The notes beneath the pieces were generated by a model. That model ran no database searches and was not told the origin of the DNA. It saw nothing but the letters and a program-made list of their open reading frames with translations. From Morinoia aosen (lineage: Eukaryota > Arthropoda > Malacostraca > Amphipoda > Talitridae), in contig CM059570.1 in assembly GCA_030386875.1 (NCBI GenBank), forward strand, positions 28,768,192 through 28,832,191: 64,000 nt of DNA, read 5' to 3'. The position numbers were made by a program, and so were the translations under genes. Positions 28,580 through 41,100 of this stretch are shown here, one piece after another. The first letter of the stretch is position 1. Each line of letters begins with the position of its first letter.

Positions 28580-29190
28580 TTTATGATAAAGGGAATTTTA
28601 GTACAGAAAAATACTGAATAAATTTTAATACAAATTAAATTTTAGTACCTAGTACATTTGAATACAGATTACATTTTAATTCAGGAAAATTTTATTACAG
28701 AGTATATTAGGATGCAGAGTATTTTTAAATACAAAATACATTTTAATACAGAGTTCATTTAAATACAAAGAATATTTTAATACAGAAAACATTTTAACAC
28801 AGAGTATATTTTATTTCAGAATACATTTCGACTAAGAGTAAATTCTAAAGCAGATTACTTTCTAATACAGAGTACATTTTATTATAAAGTACATCATATT
28901 AGGACACCCTTTAAAACCCTGAGGCCGCCAGCACTCCAGTTGCGCAATAGTGACTGCGAGTAATGCAAAGTACATTACAATACAGAGTACATTAAATTAC
29001 AAAGTAAATTCAAATTCAGAGTACACTATAATACAGAGTACATCACACAACCCTAAAGCCGCCAGTGCTCCCATCCCCACACTGATGACGGGAAGTAAAA
29101 CAAAGTACATTACAATACAGAGTACATTTCAGTACAGAATACATTTAATTACAAAGTAAATTCAAGTACAGAGTACACCATACAACCCTA
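28580..29190 (+). repeat. Degenerate 17-bp repeat with an embedded longer unit
   Basis: Many diverged copies of AATACAGAGTACATTTT. A block CCCTAAAGCCGCCAGTGCTCCC recurs three times (about 28915, 29045, 29185) at about 130-140 bp spacing. It is followed each time by TACAAAGTAAATTCAA-type units, so a compound unit was duplicated. Confidence 0.75.
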
Positions 29191-29400
29191 AAGCCGGCAG
29201 TACTCCCAGCATCAGGCCGGTGCTGGCTCGCGAACTTTGGATGCGCGACGGATGCGCCCGGGGGCAAGTGCGCCAAGGCTTTTTGTCCCGCGGCTCCTTG
29301 CCCCGTGGCTGCGAACCTGTCCTATTCTGGGTCAAGGGCAAGGTGGTCTTCTGACGTCTCCTTCTTCGCTGCCCACGCTGCCCTTAAAAGTGCCGTAGTT
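29191..29400 (+). other. GC-rich island, unassigned
   Basis: About 210 bp of GC-rich sequence between AT-rich satellites. Two plus-strand frames are open. One reads LARELWMRDGCARGQVRQG and ends at TGA about 29355. The other begins after CAGCATCAG and ends at TAG about 29397. GC-rich composition resembles the CTNNBL1 exons, but no protein family is recognised. It could be an exon fragment, a promoter island or transposon sequence. Confidence 0.3.
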
Positions 29401-29424
29401 TTGTGGTAGTTATTGACGTAAGGG

Positions 29425-30143
29425 AGGGATGATTTACTGTTTAAAGTGATGAAGTTTTAACGTTTAAAGCGATGAAGTTTTACCGTTTGAAGCGATGAAG
29501 TTTTAACGTTTGAAGCGATGAAGTTTTAACGTTTGAAGCGATGAAGTTTTACCGTTTGAAGCGATGAAGTTTTAACGTTTGAAGCGATGAAGTTTTAACG
29601 TTTGAAGCGATGAAGTTTTACCGTTTGAAGCGATGAAGTTTTAACGTTTGAAGCGATGAAGTTTTAACGTTTGAAGCGATGAAGTTTTACCGTTTGAAGC
29701 GATGAAGTTTTAACGTTTGAAGTGATGAAGTTTTACCGTTTGAAGCGATGAAGTTTTAACGTTTGAAGTGATGAAGTTTTACCGTTTGAAGCGATGAAGT
29801 TTTAACGTTTGAAGCGATGAAGTTTTACCGTTTGAAGCGATGAAGTTTTAACGTTTGAAGCGATGAAGTTTTACCGTTTGAAGCGATGAAGTTTTAACGT
29901 TTGAAGCGATGAAGTTTTACCGTTTGAAGTGATGAAGTTTTACCGTTTGAAGCGATGAAGTTTTAACGTTTGAAGTGATGAAGTTTTACCGTTTGAAGCG
30001 ATGAAGTTTTAACGTTGGAAGCGATGAAGTTTTAACGTTTGAAGTGATGAAGTTTCAACGTTTGAAGCGATGAAGTTTTAACGTTTGAAGCGGTGAAGTT
30101 TTACCGTTTGAAGTGATGAAGTTTTACCGTTTGAAGCGATGAA
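29425..30143 (+). repeat. 23-bp satellite, block 1 (about 31 units)
   Basis: Units of GATGAAGTTTTA, then A or C, CGTTTGAAG, then C or T. Same orientation and subfamilies as the large block from 32132. The two blocks were contiguous before the 2-kb insertion at 30144-32131. Confidence 0.95.
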
Positions 30144-32131
30144 TGTCGAAGATATCAAATATAGGGGTATGTGTGCTCAATGTCTCCCATAGCTTTTGCC
30201 ATTCTTTCTTGCAACTTCCTTGAATACAACCATGAGCTAATGCCCTCTGAACGCAACTTATACCTTTTCCTCTGGAGAGTTTTCAACAGTTTCAGCAGAT
30301 ACCTATGAGCACTGACGAATTAACCAACTGGACTCTCGCTTCTTCGCCGCACTCTAAGATCACCACATGCATCACTCTTGTCACTTCGTCATCAGTGGCA
30401 TAAGGATGATGGACTAAAATCCTAAACAAGTGCCAGCCTCCGTCCAGCTCGTCGCGTCTGCTTCTCTGGCACGCCTTCTAGACGCTCGGGAGCAGGACCA
30501 TCTTCCGCCCACACGCCTACCCTGCACCTGTGCATCGTGGGAATATTCAGCGTCTGCAGCGATAGCACGCCTTACCAATTGACATTCAGAGGTTAGTTGC
30601 TGGTAAGCTTGGCGCTAGCTTATGGGGGATTCTGATGTCAATTGAGCACAACTACCGAACCTAATTGCCTGGTATATACCCAAAAATTTATCATTTATAG
30701 CTCATAACTTATAACTTGTTACTTATAACTAATCGTGCCTAAGCGCACCCTTGTATAACTAATCGTGCCTAAGCGCACCCTTGTATAACTAATCGTGCCT
30801 AAGCGCACCCTTGAACAACAAATCGTGCCTAAGCGCACCCTTGAACAACTAATCGTGCCTAAGCGCACCCTTGAACAACTAATCGTGCCTAAGCGCACCC
30901 TTGAACAACTAATCGTGCCTAAGCGCACCCTTGAACAACTAATCGTGCCTAAGCGCACCCTTGAACAACTAATCGTGCCTAAGCGCACCCTTGTATAACT
31001 AATCGTGCCTAAGCGCACCCTTGTATAACTAATCGTGCCTAAGCGCACCCTTGAACAACAAATCGTGCCTAAGCGCACCCTTGAACAACTAATCGTGCCT
31101 AAGCGCACCCTTGAACAACTAATCGTGCCTAAGCGCACCCTTGAACAACTAATCGTGCCTAAGCGCACCCTTGAACAACTAATCGTGCCTAAGCGCACCC
31201 TTGAACAACTAATCGTGCCTAAGCGCACCCTTGAACAACTAATCGTGCCTAAGCGCACCCTTGAACAACTAATCGTGCCTAAGCGCACCCTTGAACAACA
31301 AATCGTGCCTAAGCGCACCCTTGTATAACTAATCGTGCCTAAGCGCACCCTTGAACAACAAATCGTGCCTAAGCGCACCCTTGAACAACAAATCGTGCCT
31401 AAGCGCACCCTTGAACAACTAATCGTGCCTAAGCGCACCCTTGAACAACTAATCGTGCCTAAGCGCACCCTTGAACAACTAATCGTGCCTAAGCGCACCC
31501 TTGAACAACTAATCGTGCCTAAGCGCACCCTTGAACAACTAATCGTGCCTAAGCGCACCCTTGAACAACTAATCGTGCCTAAGCGCACCCTTGAACAACT
31601 AATCGTGCCTAAGCGCACCCTTGAACAACTAATCGTGCCTAAGCGCACCCTTGAACAACTAATCGTGCCTAAGCGCACCCTTGAACAACTAATCGTGCCT
31701 AAGCGCACCCTTGAACAACTAATCGTGCCTAAGCGCACCCTTAAATAACTAATCGTGCCTAAGCGCACCCTTAAATAACTAATCGTGCCTAAGCGCATCC
31801 TTAAATAACTAATCGTGCCTAAGCGCACCCTTATCTAACTAATCGTGTCTAAACGCACCCTTATAACAACTGTCAATCTTAATTACTTATTCCTAATAAC
31901 GAAAACTAAACTCGCCTTTTCCTCTGTTCCAACCAGGCAACGGGAGATGAAGGGATTGGCGGAGGATGAGCGCCTTGTCATCCTTCGAAACTCCGGAAGT
32001 TCTCGGAGTACTTTGTTAACGTTTAAATTCATCCGCAACGGTATTTTCTATGTCACCACTTTCTCAGTAAAACGAAGTGCTCCCGGCTATATCGGCATTT
32101 AATTTCTCAATCCTTTCTAAAATCTTTCGTA
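30144..32131. mobile_element. 1988-bp insertion in the 23-bp satellite with ATGAA duplication
   Basis: ATGAA is at 30139-30143 and 32132-32136; removing one copy plus 30144-32131 restores an uninterrupted satellite unit. The insert begins TGTCGAAGAT and ends ATCTTTCGTA. A 5-bp duplication and a TG start suggest a solo LTR, but the expected CA end is TA and no primer-binding site or gag/pol is present. It carries an internal 30-bp satellite and two unique arms (30144-30720 and 31873-32131). An 85-codon frame at 31845-32102 is unrecognised. Confidence 0.5.
30722..31872 (+). repeat. 30-bp satellite inside the insertion, about 38 units
   Basis: AATCGTGCCTAAGCGCACCC is constant, followed by a variable linker (TTGAACAACT, TTGTATAACT, TTGAACAACA, TTAAATAACT). 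The pattern TATAACT, TATAACT, AACAACA then AACAACT units recurs about 240 bp apart (30750 and 30990). Units at the right edge diverge. The unit is a multiple of three, so long frames on both strands are open and not genes. Confidence 0.95.
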
Positions 32132-35100
32132 ATGAAGTTTTAACGTTTGAAGTGATGAAGTTTTACCGTTTGAAGCGATGAAGTTTTAACGTTTGAAGTG
32201 ATGAAGTTTTACCGTTTGAAGCGATGAAGTTTTACCGTTTGAAGTGATGAAGTTTTACCGTTTGAAGCGATAAAGTTTTACCGTTTGAAGCGATGAAGTT
32301 TTACCATTTGAAGCGATGAAGTTTTAACGTTTGAAGCGATGAAGTTTTACCGTTTGAAGCGATGAAGTTTTAACGTTTGAAGCGATGAAGTTTTAACGTT
32401 TGAAGCGATGAAGTTTTACCGTTTGAAGCGATGAAGTTTTACCGTTTGAAGCGATGAAGTTTTACCGTTTGAAGCGATGAAGTTTTACCATTTGAAGCGA
32501 TGAAGTTTTAACGTTTGAAGCGATGAAGTTTTACCGTTTGAAGCGATGAAGTTTTAACGTTTGAAGCGATGAAGTTTTAACGTTTGAAGTGATGAAGTTT
32601 TACCGTTTGAAGCGATGAAGTTTTAACGTTTGAAGTGATGAAGTTTTAACGTTTGAAGTGATGAAGTTTTACCGTTTGAAGTGATGAAGTTTTACCGTTT
32701 GAAGCGATGAAGTTTTAACGTTGGAAGCGATGAAGTTTTAACGTTTGAAGTGATGGAATTTTAACGTTTGAAGCGATGAAGTTTTAACGTTTGAAGCGAT
32801 GAAGTTTTACCGTTTGAAGTGATGAAGTTTTACCGTTTGAAGCGATGAAGTTTTAACGTTTGAAGTGATGAAGTTTTACCGTTTGAAGCGATGAAGTTTT
32901 AACGTTTGAAGTGATGAAGTTTTTCTGTTTGAAGCGATGAAGTTTTACCGTTTGAAGTGATGAAGTTTTACCGTTTGAAGCGATGAAGTTTTAACGTTTG
33001 AAGCGATGAAGTTTTACCGTTTGAAGCGATGAAGTTTTAACGTTTGAAGCGATGAAGTTTTACCGTTTGAAGCGATGAAGTTTTAACGTTTGAAGTGATG
33101 AAGTTTTACCGTTTGAAGTGATGAAGTTTTAACGTTTGAAGCGGTGAAGTTTTAACGTTTGAAGTGATGAAGTTTTACCGTTTGAAGCGATGAAGTTTTA
33201 CCGTTTGAAGTGATGAAGTTTTACCGTTCGAAGCGATGAAGTTTTAACGTTTGAAGTGATGAAGTTTTACCGTTTGAAGTGATGAAGTTTTAACGTTTGA
33301 AGCGATGAAGTTTTACCGTTTGAAGTGATGAAGTTTTAACGTTTGAAGCGATGAAGTTTTAACGTTTGAAGTGATGAAGTTTTACCGTTTGAAGCGATGA
33401 AGTTTTACCGTTTGAAGTGATGAAGTTTCAACGTTTGAAGTGATGAAGTTTTACCGTTTGAAGTGATGAAGTTTTACCGTTTGAAGCGATGAAGTTTTAA
33501 CGTTGGAAGCGATGAAGTTTTAACGTTTGAAGTGATGAAGTTTTAACGTTTGAAGCGATGAAGTTTTAACGTTTGAAGCGGTGAAGTTTTACCGTTTGAA
33601 GTGATGAAGTTTTACCGTTTGAAGCGATGAAGTTTTAACGTTTGAAGTGATGAAGTTTTACCGTTTGAAGCGATGAAGTTTTAACGTTTGAAGTGATGAA
33701 GTTTTACCGTTTGAAGCGATGAAGTTTTACCGTTTGAAGTGATGAAGTTTTACCGTTTGAAGCGATGAAGTTTTAACGTTTGAAGCGATGAAGTTTTACC
33801 GTTTGAAGCGATGAAGTTTCAACGTTTGAAACGATAAAGTTTTACCGTTTGAAGCGATGAAGTTTTAACGTTTGAAGCGATGAAGTTTTACCGTTTGAAG
33901 TGATGAAGTTTCAACGTTTGAAGCGGTGAAGTTTTAACGTCTGAAGTGATGAAGTTTTACCGTTTGAAGCGATGAAGTTTTACCGTTTGAAGTGATGAAG
34001 TTTTACCGTTTGAAGCGATGAAGTTTTAATGTTTGAAGTGATGAAGTTTTACCGTTTGAAGTGATGAAGTTTTAACGTTTGAAGCGATGAAGTTTTACCG
34101 TTTGAAGTGATGAAGTTTTAACGTTTGAAGCGATGAAGTTTTAACGTTTGAAGTGATGAAGTTTTACCGTTTGAAGCGATGAAGTTTTAACGTTTGAAGC
34201 GATGAAGTTTTACCGTTTGAAGTGATGAAGTTTTAACGTTTGAAGTGATGAAGTTTTACCGTTTGAAGTGATGAAGTTTTACCGATTGAAGTGATGAAGT
34301 TTTAACGTTTGAAGCGATGAAGTTTTAACGTTTGAAGTGATGAAGTTTTACCGTTTGAAGTGATGAAGTTTTAACGTTTGAAGTGATGAAGTTTTACCGT
34401 TTGAAGTGATGAGGTTTTACCGTTTGAAGTGATGAAGTTTTAACGTTTGAAGCGATGAAGTTTTAACGTTTGAAGTGATGAAGTTTTACCGTTTGAAGTG
34501 ATGAAGTTTTAAGGTTTAAGTGATGAAGTTTTACCGTTTGAAGCGATGAAGTTTTAACGTTTGAAGCGATGAAGTTTTACCGTTTGAAGTGATGAAGTTT
34601 TAACGTTTGAAGTGATGAAGTTTTACCGTTTGAAGCGATGAAGTTTTACCGTTTGAAGCGATGAAATTTTACCGTTTGAAGCGATGAAGTTTTACCGTTT
34701 GAAGCGATGAAGTTTTAACGTTTGAAGTGATGAAGTTTTACCGTTTGAAGCGATGAAGTTTTACCGTTTGAAGCGATGAAGTTTTAACGTTTGAAGTGAT
34801 GAAGTTTTACCGTTTGAAGTGATGAAGTTTTACCGTTTGAAGTGATGAAGTTTTAACGTTTGAAGCGATGAAGTTTTAACGTTTGAAGTGGTGAAGTTTT
34901 ACCGTTTGAAGCGATGAAGTTTTAACGTTTGAAGTGATGAAGTTTTACCGTTTGAAGCGATGAAGTTTTACCGTTTGAAGTGACGAAGTTTTACCGTTTG
35001 AAGCGATGAAGTTTTAACGTTTGAAGCGATGCAGTTTTACCGTTTGAAGCGATGAAGTTTCAACGTTTGAAGCGATGAAGTTTTAACGTTTGAAGTGATG

Positions 35101-38100
35101 AAGTTTTACCGTTTGAAGTGATGAAGTTTTAACGTTTGAAGCGGTGAAGTTTTAACGTTTGAAGTGATGGAAGTTTTACCGTTTGAAGCGATAAAGTTTT
35201 ACCGTTTGAAGTGATAAAGTTTTACCGTTTGAAGCGATGAAGTTTTAACGTTTGAAGTGATGAAGTTTTACCGTTTGAAGTGATGAAGTTTTACCGTTTG
35301 AAGCGATAAAGTTTTACCGTTTGAAGTGATAAAGTTTTACCGTTTGAAGCGATGAAGTTTTAACGTTTGAAGTGATGAAGTTTTACCGTTTGAAGTGATG
35401 AAGTTTTAACGTTTGAAGTGATGAAGTTTTAACGTTTGAAGTGATGAAGTTTTACCGTTTGAAGTGATGAAGTTTTAACGTTTGAAGTGATGAAGTTTTA
35501 CCGTTTGAAGTGATGAAGTTTTAACGTTTGAAGTGATGAAGTTTTAACGTTTGAAGTGATGAAGTTTTACCGTTTGAAGTGATGAAGTTTTAACGTTTGA
35601 AGTGATGAAGTTTTAACGTTTGAAGCGGTGAAGTTTTAACGTTTGAAGTGATGGAAGTTTTACCGTTTGAAGCGATAAAGTTTTACCGTTTGAAGTGATA
35701 AAGTTTTACCGTTTGAAGCGATGAAGTTTCAACGTTTGAAGCGATGAAGTTTTACCGTTTGAAGCGATGAAGTTTTACCGTTTGAAGTGATGAAGTTTTA
35801 CCGTTTGAAGTGATGAAGTTTTACCGTTTGAAGCGATGAAGTTTTACCGTTTGAAGTGATGAAGTTTTACCGTTTGAAGTGATGAAGTTTTACCGTTTGA
35901 AGCGATGAAGTTTTACCGTTTGAAGTGATGAAGTTTTACCGTTTGAAGTGATGAAGTTTTAACGTTTGAAGCGATGAAGTTTTACCGTTTGAAGTGATGA
36001 AGTTTCAACGTTTGAAGCGATGAAGTTTTAACAATTGAAGTGATGAAGTTTTACCGTTTGAAGCGATGAAGTTTTAACGTTTGAAGCGGTGAAGGTTTAC
36101 CGTTTGAAGTGATGAAGTTTTACCGTTTGAAGTGATGAAGTTTTAACGTTTGAAGTGATGAAGTTTTAACGTTTGAAGTGATGAAGTTTTACCGTTTGAA
36201 GTGATGAAGTTTTCACGTTTGAAGTGATGAAGTTTTAACGTTTGAAGCGATGAAGTTTTACCGTTTGAAGCGATGAAGTTTTACCGTTTGAAGCGGTGAA
36301 GGTTTACCGTTTGAAGTGATGAAGTTTTAACGTTTGAAGTGATGAAGTTTTACCGTTTGAAGTGATGAAGTTTTAACGTTTGAAGTGATGAAGTTTTAAC
36401 GTTTGAAGCGATGAAGTTTTACCGTTTGAAGCGATGAAGTTTTAACGTTTGAAGTGATGAAGTTTTAACGTTTGAAGCGATGAAGTTTTAACGTTTGAAG
36501 CGATGAAGTTTTAACGTTTGAAGCGATGAAGTTTTAACGTTTGAAGCGATGAAGTTTTACCGTTTGAAGCGATGAAGTTTTACCGTTTGAAGCGATGAAG
36601 TTTTAACGTTTGAAGCGATGAAGTTTTACCGTTTGAAGCGATGAAGTTTTAACGTTTGAAGTGGTGAAGTTTTACCGTTTGAAGCGATGAAGTTTTAACG
36701 TTTGAAGTGATGAAGTTTTACCGTTTGAAGCGATGAAGTTTTAACGTTTGAAGCGATGAAGTTTTAACGTTTGAAGCGATGAAGTTTTAACGTTTCAAGC
36801 GATGAAGTTTTACCGTTTGAAGTGATGAAGTTTTACCGTTTGAAGCGATGAAGTTTTACCGTTTGAAGCGATGAAGTTTTACCATTTGAAGCGATGAAGT
36901 TTTAACGTTTGAAGCGATGAAGTTTTACCGTTTGAAGCGATGAAGTTTTAACGTTTGAAGCGATGAAGTTTTAACGTTTGAAGTGATGACGTTTTACCGT
37001 TTGAAGCGATGAAGTTTTAACGTTTGAAGTGATGAAGTTTTAACGTTTGAGGTGATGAAGTTTTAACGTTTGAAGTGATGAAGTTTTACCGTTTGAAGCG
37101 ATGAAGTTTTAACGTTTGAAGTGATGAAGTTTTAACGTTTGAAGTGATGAAGTTTTACCGTTTGAAGTGATGAAGTTTTACCGTTTGAAGCGATGAAGTT
37201 TTAACGTTGGAAGCGATGAAGTTTTAACGTTTGAAGCGATGAAGTTTTAACGTTTGAAGCGATGAAGTTTTAACGTTTGAAGCGATGAAGTTTTAACGTT
37301 TGAAGCGATGAAGTTTTACCGTTTGAAGCGATGAAGTTTTACCGTTTGAAGCGATGAAGTTTTAACGTTTGAAGCGATGAAGTTTTACCGTTTGAAGCGA
37401 TGAAGTTTTAACGTTTGAAGTGGTGAAGTTTTACCGTTTGAAGCGATGAAGTTTTAACGTTTGAAGTGATGAAGTTTTACCGTTTGAAGCGATGAAGTTT
37501 TAACGTTTGAAGCGATGAAGTTTTAACGTTTGAAGCGATGAAGTTTTAACGTTTCAAGCGATGAAGTTTTACCGTTTGAAGTGATGAAGTTTTACCGTTT
37601 GAAGCGATGAAGTTTTACCGTTTGAAGCGATGAAGTTTTACCATTTGAAGCGATGAAGTTTTAACGTTTGAAGCGATGAAGTTTTACCGTTTGAAGATGA
37701 AGTTTTAACGTTTGAAGCGATGAAGTTTTAACGTTTGAAGTGATGACGTTTTACCGTTTGAAGCGATGAAGTTTTAACGTTTGAAGTGATGAAGTTTTAA
37801 CGTTTGAGGTGATGAAGTTTTAACGTTTGAAGTGATGAAGTTTTACCGTTTGAAGCGATGAAGTTTTAACGTTTGAAGTGATGAAGTTTTAACGTTTGAA
37901 GTGATGAAGTTTTACCGTTTGAAGTGATGAAGTTTTACCGTTTGAAGCGATGAAGTTTTAACGTTGGAAGCGATGAAGTTTTAACGTTTGAAGTGATGAA
38001 ATTTTAACGTTTGAAGCGATGAAGTTTTAACGTTTGAAGCGATGAAGTTTTACCGTTTGAAGTGATGAAGTTTTACCGTTTGAAGCGATGAAGTTTTAAC

Positions 38101-41100
38101 GTTTGAAGTGATGAAGTTTTACCGTTTGAAGCGATGAAGTTTTAACGTTTGAAGTGATGAAGTTTTACCGTTTGAAGCGATGAAGTTTTACCGTTTGAAG
38201 TGATGAAGTTTTACCGTTTGAAGCGATGAAGTTTTAACGTTTGAAGCGATGAAGTTTTACCGTTTGAAGCGATGAAGTTTTAACGTTTGAAGCGATGAAG
38301 TTTTACCGTTTGAAGCGATGAAGTTTTAACGTTTGAAGTGATGAAGTTTTACCGTTTGAAGTGATGAAGTTTTAACGTTTGAAGCGGTGAAGTTTTAACG
38401 TTTGAAGTGATGAAGTTTTACCGTTTGAAGCGATGAAGTTTTACCGTTTGAAGTGATGAAGTTTTACCGTTCGAAGCGATGAAGTTTTAACGTTTGAAGT
38501 GATGAAGTTTTACCGTTTGAAGTGATGAAGTTTTGACGTTTGAAGCGATGAAGTTTATCGTTTGAAGTGATGAAGTTTTAACGTTTGAAGCGATGAAGTT
38601 TTAACGTTTGAAGTGATGAAGTTTTACCGTTTGAAGCGATGAAGTTTTACCGTTTGAAGTGATGAAGTTTCAACGTTTGAAGTGATGAAGTTTTACCGTT
38701 TGAAGTGATGAAGTTTTACCGTTTGAAGCGATGAAGTTTTAACGTTGGAAGCGATGAAGTTTTAACGTTTGAAGTGATGAAGTTTTAACGTTTGAAGCGA
38801 TGAAGTTTTAACGTTTGAAGCGGTGAAGTTTTACCGTTTGAAGTGATGAAGTTTTACCGTTTGAAGCGATGAAGTTTTAACGTTTGAAGTGATGAAGTTT
38901 TACCGTTTGAAGCGATGAAGTTTTAACGTTTGAAGTGATGAAGTTTCACCGTTTGAAGCGATGAAGTTTTACCGTTTGAAGCGATGAAGTTTTAACGTTT
39001 GAAGCGATGAAGTTTTACCGTTTGAAGCGATGAAGTTTCAACGTTTGAAACGATGAAGTTTTACCGTTTGAAGCGATGAAGTTTTAACGTTTGAAGCGAT
39101 GAAGTTTTACCGTTTGAAGTGATGAAGTTTCAACGTTTGAAGCGGTGAAGTTTTAACGTTTGAAGTGATGAAGTTTTACCGTTTGAAGCGATGAAGTTTT
39201 ACCGTTTGAAGTGATGAAGTTTTACCGTTTGAAGCGATGAAGTTTTAATGTTTGAAGTGATGAAGTTTTACCGTTTGAAGTGATGAAGTTTTAACGTTTG
39301 AAGCGATGAAGTTTTACCGTTTGAAGTGATGAAGTTTTAACGTTTGAAGCGATGAAGTTTTACCGTTTGAAGTGATGAAGTTTTACCGTTTGAAGCGATG
39401 AAGTTTTAACGTTTGAAGCGATGAAGTTTTAACGTTTGAAGTGATGAAGTTTTACCGTTTGAAGCGATGAAGTTTTAACGTTTGAAGCGATGAAGTTTTA
39501 CCGTTTGAAGTGATGAAGTTTTAACGTTTGAAGTGATGAAGTTTTACCGTTTGAAGTGATGAAGTTTTACCGATTGAAGTGATGAAGTTTTAACGTTTGA
39601 AGCGATGAAGTTTTAACGTTTGAAGTGATGAAGTTTTACCGTTTGAAGTGATGAAGTTTTAACGTTTGAAGCGATGAAGTTTTAACGTTTGAAGTGATGA
39701 AGTTTTACCATTTGAAGCGATGAAGTTTTAACGTTTGAAGCGATGAAGTTTTACCGTTTGAAGTGATGAAGTTTTAACGTTTGAAGTGATGAAGTTTTAC
39801 CGTTTGAAGTGATGAGGTTTTACCGTTTGAAGTGATGAAGTTTTAACGTTTGAAGCGATGAAGTTTTAACGTTTGAAGTGATGAAGTTTTACCGTTTGAA
39901 GTGATGAAGTTTTAAGGTTTAAGTGATGAAGTTTTACCGTTTGAAGCGATGAAGTTTTAACGTTTGAAGCGATGAAGTTTTACCGTTTGAAGTGATGAAG
40001 TTTTAACGTTTGAAGTGATGAAGTTTTACCGTTTGAAGCGATGAAGTTTTACCGTTTGAAGCGATGAAGTTTTACCGTTTGAAGCGATGAAGTTTTACCG
40101 TTTGAAGCGATGAAGTTTTAACGTTTGAAGTGATGAAGTTTTACCGTTTGAAGCGATGAAGTTTTACCGTTTGAAGCGATGAAACTTTAACGTTTGAAGT
40201 GATGAAGTTTTACCGTTTGAAGTGATGAAGTTTTACCGTTTGAAGTGATGAAGTTTTAACGTTTGAAGCGATGAAGTTTTAACGTTTGAAGTGATGAAGT
40301 TTTACCGTTTGAAGTGATGAAGTTTTAACTTTTGAAGCGATGAAGTTTTAACGTTTGAAGTGATGAAGTTTTACCGTTTGAAGCGATGAAGTTTTAACGT
40401 TTGAAGCGATGAAGTTTTGCCGTTTGAAGTGATGAAGTTTTAACGTTTGAAGTGATGAAGTTTTACCGTTTGAAGTGATGAGGTTTTACTGTTTGAAGTG
40501 ATGAAGTTTTAACGTTTGAAGCGATGAAGTTTTAACGTTTGAAGTGATGAAGTTTTACCGTTTGAAGTGATGAAGTTTTAACGTTTGCAGCGATGAAGTT
40601 TTAACGTTTGAAGTGATGAAGTTTTACCGTTTTAAGCGATGAAGTTTTAACGTTTGGAGCGATGAAGTTTTACCGTTTGAAGTGATGAAGTTTTAACGTT
40701 TGAAGTGATGAAGTTTCACCGTTTGAAGCGATGAAGTTTTACCGTTTGAAGCGATGAAGTTTTAACGTTTGAAGTGATGAAGTTTTACCGTTTGAAGCGA
40801 TGAAGTTTTAACGTTTGAAGTGATGAAGTTTTAACGTTTGAAGCGATGAAGTTTTAACGTTTGAAGAGATGAAGTTTTAACGTTTGAAACGATGAAGTTT
40901 TAACGTTTGAAGCGATGAATTTTTACCGTTTTAAGCGATGAAGTTTTAACGTTTGGAGCGATGAAGTTTTACCGTTTGAAGTGATGAAGTTTTAACGTTT
41001 GAAGTGATGAAGTTTTACCGTTTGAAGCGATGAAGTTTCACCGTTTGAAGCGATGAAGTTTTAACGTTTGAAGTGATGAAGTTTTACCGTTTGAAGCGAT

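Noticed and set aside
30719..31828. 369-codon minus-strand frame of RVRLGTISCS repeats
   Set aside because: It is the 30-bp satellite read in one phase. The plus strand is equally open and there is no non-repetitive domain.
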